From contig NZ_LMSU01000003.1 in assembly GCF_001429625.1 (NCBI RefSeq), positions 233,148-297,147 on the forward strand: a stretch of 64,000 bases of DNA. Direction: 5' to 3'. Every line of letters begins with the position of its first letter. Within the stretch, counting starts at the first letter, position 1. Source of the DNA: Nocardioides sp. Soil805 (lineage in GTDB: Bacteria; Actinomycetota; Actinomycetes; Propionibacteriales; Nocardioidaceae). Below the pieces are notes generated by a model. That model was not told where the DNA came from and searched no databases. It saw only the letters and a program-made list of their open reading frames with translations. The translations under genes were made by a program, and so were the position numbers. Shown piece by piece: positions 59,077-64,000 of this stretch.

Positions 59077-59246
59077 CGGGCACCTCCTCCGCTGGTGTCG
59101 GTCCGGCTGCTGTCGGGTCGGGTGAGGCCGAGGTACTTCACGGAGAAGGCGCGCAGGCACGAGCGGCACTCCCAGCCGTCCTCCAGCGGCCACAGGGTGG
59201 TCTCGCCGCAGTAGGGGCAGTGCTGGGCGACCGCGCGCTCGCTCAC
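59073..59246 (-). CDS. Small zinc-ribbon protein of the sulfate reduction operon
   Basis: The 57-residue product has CPYC and CRSC pairs (about 10-13 and 27-30) in a rubredoxin/zinc-ribbon spacing. Its GTG overlaps the nirA stop (GTGA) and its stop overlaps the cysH ATG (ATGA). Similar small Cys4 proteins sit between nirA and cysH in other actinobacteria; a role in electron transfer or iron-sulfur/siroheme assembly is possible but not shown. Confidence 0.8.
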   Translation of the reverse strand: MSERAVAQHCPYCGETTLWPLEDGWECRSCLRAFSVKYLGLTRPDSSRTDTSGGGAR

Positions 59247-60955
59247 GAGGCGGCGGCTTCCCCGCGCAGGTGGACCTCGTCGGCGCGGGCGGCCCACGTC
59301 GCGAACGACTCGCCGTCCGTGCGGTCGGCGAGGTACGCCGAGACCACGGCGGTCACGTAGTCGTCGAGGTCGGCGCTGGCGACCTTGTGCGCGCGCAGCT
59401 TGCGGCCGAAGTTGGCCTGCAGGCCGAGGGCGCCGCCGAGGTGCACCTGGAAGCCCTCCACCTGGTTGCCGTCCGCGTCCATGACCAGCTGGCCCTTGAG
59501 GCCGATGTCGGCGACCTGGGTCCGGGCGCAGGCGTTGGGGCAGCCGTTGACGTTGATCGAGATCGGGGTGTCGAGCTCGGGGAAGCGCTTCTCCAGCTCG
59601 GTGACGAGCAGGCGGGCGCGCTCCTTGGTGTCGACGATCGCCAGCTTGCAGAACTCGATGCCGGTGCACGCCATGGTGCTGCGCCGCCAGTTGCTCGGGC
59701 GGGCGGTCAGGCCGATCTTCTCCAGGCCCTCGGCGAAGGCCTCGGTGTCGGCACCGTCGACGCCCAGCACGACGAGCTTCTGGTACGCCGTGAGGCGCGC
59801 GCCCAGGGCGCCGTACTGCTCGACGAGGTCGGCCAGCGCGGTGAGCGTGGTGCCGTCGATGCGGCCGACGACCGGCGCGGCACCGATGAAGAACTTGCCG
59901 TCCTTCTGCTCGTGGATGCCGATGTGGTCGCCCTGCGACACCGGGGTGGCGGGGGAGGGGCAGTCGACGAGCGCGCGGTGCAGGTACTCGGCCTCGAGCA
60001 CCTCGCGGAACTTCTCCACGCCCCAGTCGGCGACCAGGAACTTGAGGCGCGCCTTGGAACGCAGCCGGCGGTAGCCGTAGTCGCGGAAGATCGACACGAC
60101 GCCCTCCCAGGCGTCGACGACCTCGTCGAGCGGGATCCACACGCCCAGCTTCTGGGCGAGCATCGGGTTGGTCGACAGGCCGCCGCCGACCCACAGGTCG
60201 AAGCCGGGGCCGTGCTCGGGGTGGACGGTGCCGACGAAGGAGACGTCGTTGACCTCGGGGGCCACGTCGTGGCTGGGGTGTCCGGTGAGCGCGGTCTTGA
60301 ACTTGCGCGGCAGGTTGGAGAACTCCGGGTTGCCGATGGCGCGGGCCTTGATCTGCGCCAGCGCCGAGGAGCCGTCGATGATCTCGTCCTTGGCGATGCC
60401 GGCGACCGGCGAGCCGAGGAAGGGGCGCGGCGAGTCGCCGCAGGCCTCGACGGTGATGAGGCCGACCGACTCGAGGCGCTGCCAGATCGCGGGGACGCTC
60501 TCGACCTCGATCCAGTGGTACTGGATGTTGTTGCGATCCGTGATGTCCGCGGTGTTGCGCGCGTACGTCGTCGAGGTCTCGCCCAGCGCGCGCAGCTGCT
60601 CGACCCCGAGCACCTGGCCGTCGGTGCGCACCCGCATCATGAAGTAGCGGTCGTCGAGCTCCTCCTCCTCGAGCATGGCGGTCTTGCCGCCGTCGAAGCC
60701 GGGAGCGCGCTGCGTGTAGAGCCCCATCCAGCGGAAGCGGCCGCGCAGGTCGGCCGGGTCGATGGAGTCGAAGCCGCGCTTGGAGTAGATGTTCTCGATG
60801 CGGGCCCGGACGTTGAGGGGGTCGTCGTCCTTCTTGGTCTGCTCGTTCTTGTTGAGCGGCTCGGTGTAGCCGAGGGCCCATTGGCCCTCGCCGCGCTTGC
60901 GGCGGACGGGCGTGGCGGCTGGAGTGGCCGCGGGAGCGGTCGGGGTGCTGGTCAC
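59243..60955 (-). CDS. nirA: Ferredoxin-dependent sulfite (or nitrite) reductase
   Basis: The 570-residue product has the two siroheme/iron-sulfur ferredoxin-like halves and the cluster-siroheme cysteines CTGIEFC and CPNAC. Adjacent cysH and chelatase genes favour sulfite, the last step of assimilatory sulfate reduction to sulfide. I chose the GTG at 60955, with AAGGA upstream; the frame is open further but the extra residues are not conserved-looking. An upstream dyad cluster is at 61109-61212. Confidence 0.95.
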   Translation of the reverse strand: MTSTPTAPAATPAATPVRRKRGEGQWALGYTEPLNKNEQTKKDDDPLNVRARIENIYSKRGFDSIDPADLRGRFRWMGLYTQRAPGFDGGKTAMLEEEELDDRYFMMRVRTDGQVLGVEQLRALGETSTTYARNTADITDRNNIQYHWIEVESVPAIWQRLESVGLITVEACGDSPRPFLGSPVAGIAKDEIIDGSSALAQIKARAIGNPEFSNLPRKFKTALTGHPSHDVAPEVNDVSFVGTVHPEHGPGFDLWVGGGLSTNPMLAQKLGVWIPLDEVVDAWEGVVSIFRDYGYRRLRSKARLKFLVADWGVEKFREVLEAEYLHRALVDCPSPATPVSQGDHIGIHEQKDGKFFIGAAPVVGRIDGTTLTALADLVEQYGALGARLTAYQKLVVLGVDGADTEAFAEGLEKIGLTARPSNWRRSTMACTGIEFCKLAIVDTKERARLLVTELEKRFPELDTPISINVNGCPNACARTQVADIGLKGQLVMDADGNQVEGFQVHLGGALGLQANFGRKLRAHKVASADLDDYVTAVVSAYLADRTDGESFATWAARADEVHLRGEAAAS

Positions 60956-61108
60956 GATGGTCGTGTCCTTCTTCGCTGAGGGCCGCGCGCGACGGTGGGC
61001 GCGGATGTGCAGGGGGGCGGCGTGGTTCAGCGGTGCCAACACATCATGCTGCCGGTGCGACCGAGGTCGACGTGGCGACGGACCACGAGGAACTGGTGCG
61101 TGACAGCA

Positions 61109-61212
61109 AGACTCATGTCAAGGAGTCTCAAGCCCCGGACACCCTTCCCACAAGGCGAAATCTCATGATGAGAGACGAGGCGCCACATAGTGAGACGCAT
61201 GGCCCGGTCTCA
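61109..61212. promoter_or_regulatory. Three dyads in the nirA-glyA intergenic region
   Basis: The 353-bp gap contains AGACTC-N8-GAGTCT (61109-61128), TCTCAT-G-ATGAGA (61161-61173) and TGAGAC-N10-GTCTCA (61191-61212). The first overlaps TTGACA on the minus strand (61122-61117), a possible -35 of the nirA promoter. The shared GAGAC/GAGTC half-sites suggest a dimeric repressor, perhaps a cysteine or sulfur regulator. I see no SAM riboswitch and nothing else in the gap except the glyA -10 at 61296-61301. Confidence 0.6.
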
Positions 61213-61308
61213 GGCGGGATCACGCGTCCGGTGCGGCCCACGTCACACTCCGTCGACCACGCGGACACGCGACGACCAGGCGTCGTACCTCCCTCTAGGC
61301 TGTGTCGC

Positions 61309-62745
61309 ATGACGGACTCCCTCATCAGCAGCGCGTACACCCAGGCCCTCGAGGTGATCGGCGCCGTCGAGCCGCGGATCGCCGACGCCACGCGCCAGGA
61401 GCTGGCCGACCAGCGAGGTTCGCTCAAGCTCATCGCCTCGGAGAACTACGCCTCACCGGCCGTGCTGCTCACCATGGGCACCTGGTTCTCCGACAAGTAC
61501 GCCGAGGGCACCGTCGGGCACCGCTTCTACGCCGGCTGCCAGAACGTCGACACGGTCGAGTCGCTCGCGGCCGAGCACGCGCGCGAGCTGTTCGGCGCGC
61601 CGTACGCCTACGTCCAGCCGCACTCGGGCATCGACGCCAACCTCGTCGCCTTCTGGTCGATCCTGGCCAACCGGGTGGAGTCGCCCTACCTGCAGAAGAT
61701 GCAGGCCAAGAACGTCAACGAGCTGACCGAGGCCGACTGGGAGACCCTGCGTGCCGAGCTGGGCAACCAGCGGCTCCTGGGCATGTCGCTGGACGCGGGC
61801 GGGCACCTGACGCACGGGTTCCGCCCCAACATCAGCGGCAAGATGTTCCACCAGCAGCAGTACGGCACCGACCCGGAGACCGGGCTGCTCGACTACGACG
61901 CCGTCGCCGCCAAGGCGCGCGAGTTCAAGCCGCTGGTCCTCGTCGCCGGCTACTCGGCGTACCCGCGTCGCGTGAACTTCGCGAAGATGCGCGAGATCGC
62001 CGACGAGGTCGGCGCCGTGCTGATGGTCGACATGGCGCACTTCGCCGGGCTGGTGGCCGGCAAGGTCTTCACCGGCGAGGAGGACCCCGTCCCCTACGCC
62101 CACATCACCACCACCACGACCCACAAGTCGCTGCGGGGCCCCCGCGGCGGCATGGTGCTGGCGCAGGAGGAGTTCGCCGCGGACGTGGACCGGGGCTGCC
62201 CGATGGTGCTCGGTGGTCCGCTGTCGCACGTGATGGCCGCGAAGGCCGTCGCGTTCGCCGAGGCCCGCCAGAGCTCGTTCCAGGCCTACGCACAGCAGAT
62301 CGCCGACAACGCCCAGTCCCTGGCCGACGGCTTCCTCAAGCGCGACGCCCGCCTGGTCACCGGCGGGACGGACAACCACCTCGTGCTGCTGGACGTCTCC
62401 AGCTTCGGCCTCACCGGCCGCCAGGCCGAGTCCGCGCTGCTCGACGCCGGCGTGGTCACCAACCGCAACTCGATCCCCGGCGACCCCAACGGCGCCTGGT
62501 ACACCTCCGGGATCCGCCTCGGGACCCCGGCGCTGACCACCCGGGGCTTCGGCCACGACGAGTTCGACACGGTCGCCGAGCTCATCGTCGACGTGCTCAG
62601 CAACACCGAGGCGGGCACCACGAAGGCCGGCGGGCCCTCGAAGGCGTCGTACGTCCTCGGCGACGGGGTCGCGGAGCGGACCAAGGCCGCGAGCGGCGAG
62701 CTGCTGGACAAGCACCCGCTGTACCCCGGCCTCGTCCTGGGCTGA
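61309..62745 (+). CDS. glyA: Serine hydroxymethyltransferase
   Basis: This PLP enzyme interconverts serine and glycine and supplies one-carbon units. The product is 478 residues, about 60 longer than the E. coli enzyme, through an insert around 130-190 ([20 protein letters not shown]), a form also found in Streptomyces. The PLP Lys is in [25 protein letters not shown] and [10 protein letters not shown] are typical. TAGGCT ends 7 nt before the ATG (leaderless). Its stop abuts that of the convergent response regulator (TGATCA). Confidence 0.95.
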   Translation: MTDSLISSAYTQALEVIGAVEPRIADATRQELADQRGSLKLIASENYASPAVLLTMGTWFSDKYAEGTVGHRFYAGCQNVDTVESLAAEHARELFGAPYAYVQPHSGIDANLVAFWSILANRVESPYLQKMQAKNVNELTEADWETLRAELGNQRLLGMSLDAGGHLTHGFRPNISGKMFHQQQYGTDPETGLLDYDAVAAKAREFKPLVLVAGYSAYPRRVNFAKMREIADEVGAVLMVDMAHFAGLVAGKVFTGEEDPVPYAHITTTTTHKSLRGPRGGMVLAQEEFAADVDRGCPMVLGGPLSHVMAAKAVAFAEARQSSFQAYAQQIADNAQSLADGFLKRDARLVTGGTDNHLVLLDVSSFGLTGRQAESALLDAGVVTNRNSIPGDPNGAWYTSGIRLGTPALTTRGFGHDEFDTVAELIVDVLSNTEAGTTKAGGPSKASYVLGDGVAERTKAASGELLDKHPLYPGLVLG

Positions 62746-63441
62746 TCAGCGGCGCCAGCGGTAGGCCACCTGCGGCCGTCCGCCACCGCCGTACCGGGGC
62801 GAGCGCTCGACCCGGCCCTGGTCGGCGAGGTGCTCGAGGTAACGCCGCGCGGTGACCCGCGAGGCGCCGACCAGCGCGCCCACCTCGCTCGCCGACAGGC
62901 CGTCCGCGGCGTCGGCGGCGCGCAGCGCCTCGGTGATCTGGCGCAGCGTCTCGGGGCCGAGGCCCTTGGGCAGCTCGGCCGCGCCCGACCGGGTGCGCAG
63001 CGCGCCGAAGACCTGGTCCACCTCGTCCTGGACGACGTCGTCGTCGATCCCGGCGAGCTGGGCGCGGTAGGCCGCGTAGTGCTCGAGCTTGGAGCGGAAC
63101 ATCGCGAACGAGAACGGCTTGAGCAGGTAGAGCACCACGCCCTGCGTGACGGCGCGGCGGACGACCTCGGTGTCGCGGGCCGACGTGACGGCGATGACGT
63201 CGCACGGGTGCCCGGCGGCCCGCAGCCGCTGGAGCAGGGCGAGGCCGTGGCCGTCGGGCAGGTGCATGTCGAGCAGGACCAGGTCGACGGCGGGGTCCTG
63301 GGCGAGGTGCCGCAGCGCGTCCGCGGCCGAGCGGGCGACCCCCGCGAGCTCGAAGCCGTCCACCCGGCGCACGTACTCCGCGTGCGCCTCGGCGGCCAGC
63401 TCCTCGTCCTCCACGACGAGGACGCGGACGTCGGTGCTCAC
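62746..63441 (-). CDS. CitB/DcuR-family response regulator
   Basis: The 231-residue product has an N-terminal receiver domain (VRVLVVEDEELAAEAH; phospho-acceptor Asp in LVLLDMHLPDG; Lys in LLKPF) and a C-terminal winged-helix domain (LSASEVGALVGASRVTARRYLEHL). This class pairs with DcuS/CitA-type kinases that sense C4-dicarboxylates or citrate; the ligand here is unknown. Its start overlaps the kinase stop by 4 nt. Confidence 0.9.
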   Translation of the reverse strand: MSTDVRVLVVEDEELAAEAHAEYVRRVDGFELAGVARSAADALRHLAQDPAVDLVLLDMHLPDGHGLALLQRLRAAGHPCDVIAVTSARDTEVVRRAVTQGVVLYLLKPFSFAMFRSKLEHYAAYRAQLAGIDDDVVQDEVDQVFGALRTRSGAAELPKGLGPETLRQITEALRAADAADGLSASEVGALVGASRVTARRYLEHLADQGRVERSPRYGGGGRPQVAYRWRR

Positions 63442-64000
63442 CGCGGGTCCTCGGAACGGGGACCGGGCAGGGTGACGGTGAACCGCGCGCCGCCGAGGTC
63501 CGAGGCCTCGACCTCGACCGATCCGCCGTGCTGGCGGGCGACCTGGCCGACGAGGGCCAGGCCGATGCCGCGCCCGCCGTTGGCCTTGGACGACCAGCCG
63601 TGCTCGAGGACCCGTTCCGCGTCCTCCGGACGGACACCCGTCCCGCTGTCCTCGACCACGATGGTGATCCCCTCCGCGTCGCCCTCGACGTGCACCACGA
63701 TGCGGCGGTCCGACTGCTCGGAGACGGCGTCCATGGCGTTGTCCACCAGGTTGCCCAGGACCGTGACCAGCTCACGCGGACGCACGGTCAGCTCCTCCGC
63801 GACCACCTCGCCGCCGACGACCAGGTCGATCCCGCGCTCGGCCGCCTCGGCGGTCTTGCCGAGCAGGAGCGCGGCCAGCACCGGCTCCTGCACCGCCCCG
63901 ACGACCTGGTCGGCGAGCTCCTGCGCGAAGCGCAGCTCCTCGGTGGCGAAGTCGACGGCGCGTTCGGAGCGGCCCATCTCGATGAGGGACACCACGGTGT
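63438..64000 (-). CDS. CitA/DcuS-family sensor histidine kinase, C-terminal part
   Basis: The gene runs off the window; only the end is visible. The reading frame continues upstream past the ATG at 63995 and the SLIEMGR segment is part of the DcuS/CitA-type H box, so the His is just outside. The HATPase domain shows LGNLVDNAMDAV (N box), VEDSGTGVRPED (G1) and GRGIGLALV (G2). The sensor region is not available. Confidence 0.88.
   Translation of the reverse strand, partial: TVVSLIEMGRSERAVDFATEELRFAQELADQVVGAVQEPVLAALLLGKTAEAAERGIDLVVGGEVVAEELTVRPRELVTVLGNLVDNAMDAVSEQSDRRIVVHVEGDAEGITIVVEDSGTGVRPEDAERVLEHGWSSKANGGRGIGLALVGQVARQHGGSVEVEASDLGGARFTVTLPGPRSEDPR

Noticed and set aside
60956..61308. 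SAM riboswitch upstream of nirA
   Set aside because: The region has DNA-type dyads but I could not fold it into any SAM-I/IV pattern.

Overview
The window is chromosomal DNA from a high-GC actinobacterium, most likely Nocardioides or a close relative in the Nocardioidaceae. The evidence is strongly G/C-ending codon usage on both strands, a DUF222/HNH protein, a fused CydDC exporter, DUF3046 just upstream of recA-recX, an lhr-nei2 pair, an actinobacterial GAAC-N4-GTTC SOS box, and many start codons preceded at 6-7 nt by a TANNNT -10 element (leaderless genes). I see no rRNA, tRNA, CRISPR array, prophage or insertion sequence.

Layout, left to right. 1-2.4 kb: the 3' part of a DUF222/HNH nuclease gene and two unknown small genes. 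2.6-7.0 kb: dapA, RNase J and a GAF-GAF histidine kinase in one direction. 7.0-12.8 kb (minus): cydA-cydB-cydDC (cytochrome bd oxidase and its assembly exporter). It is divergent from a BlaI-type repressor and an M56 (BlaR1-like) peptidase at 12.9-14.2 kb, with a striking double dyad between them. 14.3-17.8 kb (minus): a large secreted thermolysin-type protease. 18.0-24.7 kb: ftsK, a RodZ-like HTH membrane protein, rimO and pgsA. 24.8-30.2 kb: secreted 5'-nucleotidase and secreted nuclease. 30.5-33.1 kb: GH15 hydrolase (minus), then cinA-like and clgR-like genes. 33.2-38.5 kb (minus): lhr-nei2 DNA repair pair. 38.5-42.0 kb: ZIP transporter, dps, a frameshifted AAA ATPase and a methyltransferase. 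42.1-44.6 kb: a three-gene ABC-2 exporter. 44.6-49.3 kb (minus): a six-gene chain (ECF sigma, zinc-finger anti-sigma/membrane protein, ABC ATPase, two membrane proteins, lipoprotein nucleoside hydrolase) in which all five junctions are 4-nt stop/start overlaps. 49.5-52.7 kb: Cu/Zn-SOD-like protein, DinB-fold protein, methyltransferase, DUF3046, MFS. 52.9-57.6 kb: recA-recX, a PPK2-type kinase, a HipA-like kinase, DUF3037 and an AlkD-like protein. 57.5-61.0 kb (minus): assimilatory sulfate reduction (nirA, zinc ribbon, cysH, a 25-codon micro-ORF, cbiX-like). 61.3 kb to the end: glyA, then a CitB/DcuR-type two-component system (minus) cut by the window edge.

How the genes work together. DNA repair is a theme: recA carries both a LexA box and a RecA-NDp/PafBC-type promoter. 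The same PafBC-type motif (TGTCGGTG-N8-(T/C)ANNNT) lies at leaderless spacing upstream of lhr-nei2 and of the ABC exporter at 42.1 kb, which suggests a shared DNA-damage response. A second theme is linkage of cell-envelope sensing (BlaI/M56) with respiration (cyd). A third is extracellular scavenging: protease, nuclease and 5'-nucleotidase share a C-terminal Ig-like module that ends in an R-V-K/R-R tail. The ancestral actinobacterial block ftsK-rimO-pgsA-cinA-clgR-DUF3046-recA-recX is present but interrupted twice.

The best candidates for something not yet described are the sigma/anti-sigma/ABC/nucleoside hydrolase operon, the PafBC-type promoter of the ABC exporter, the cyd/bla shared operator, and the micro-ORF and three-dyad control region of the sulfate reduction operon.
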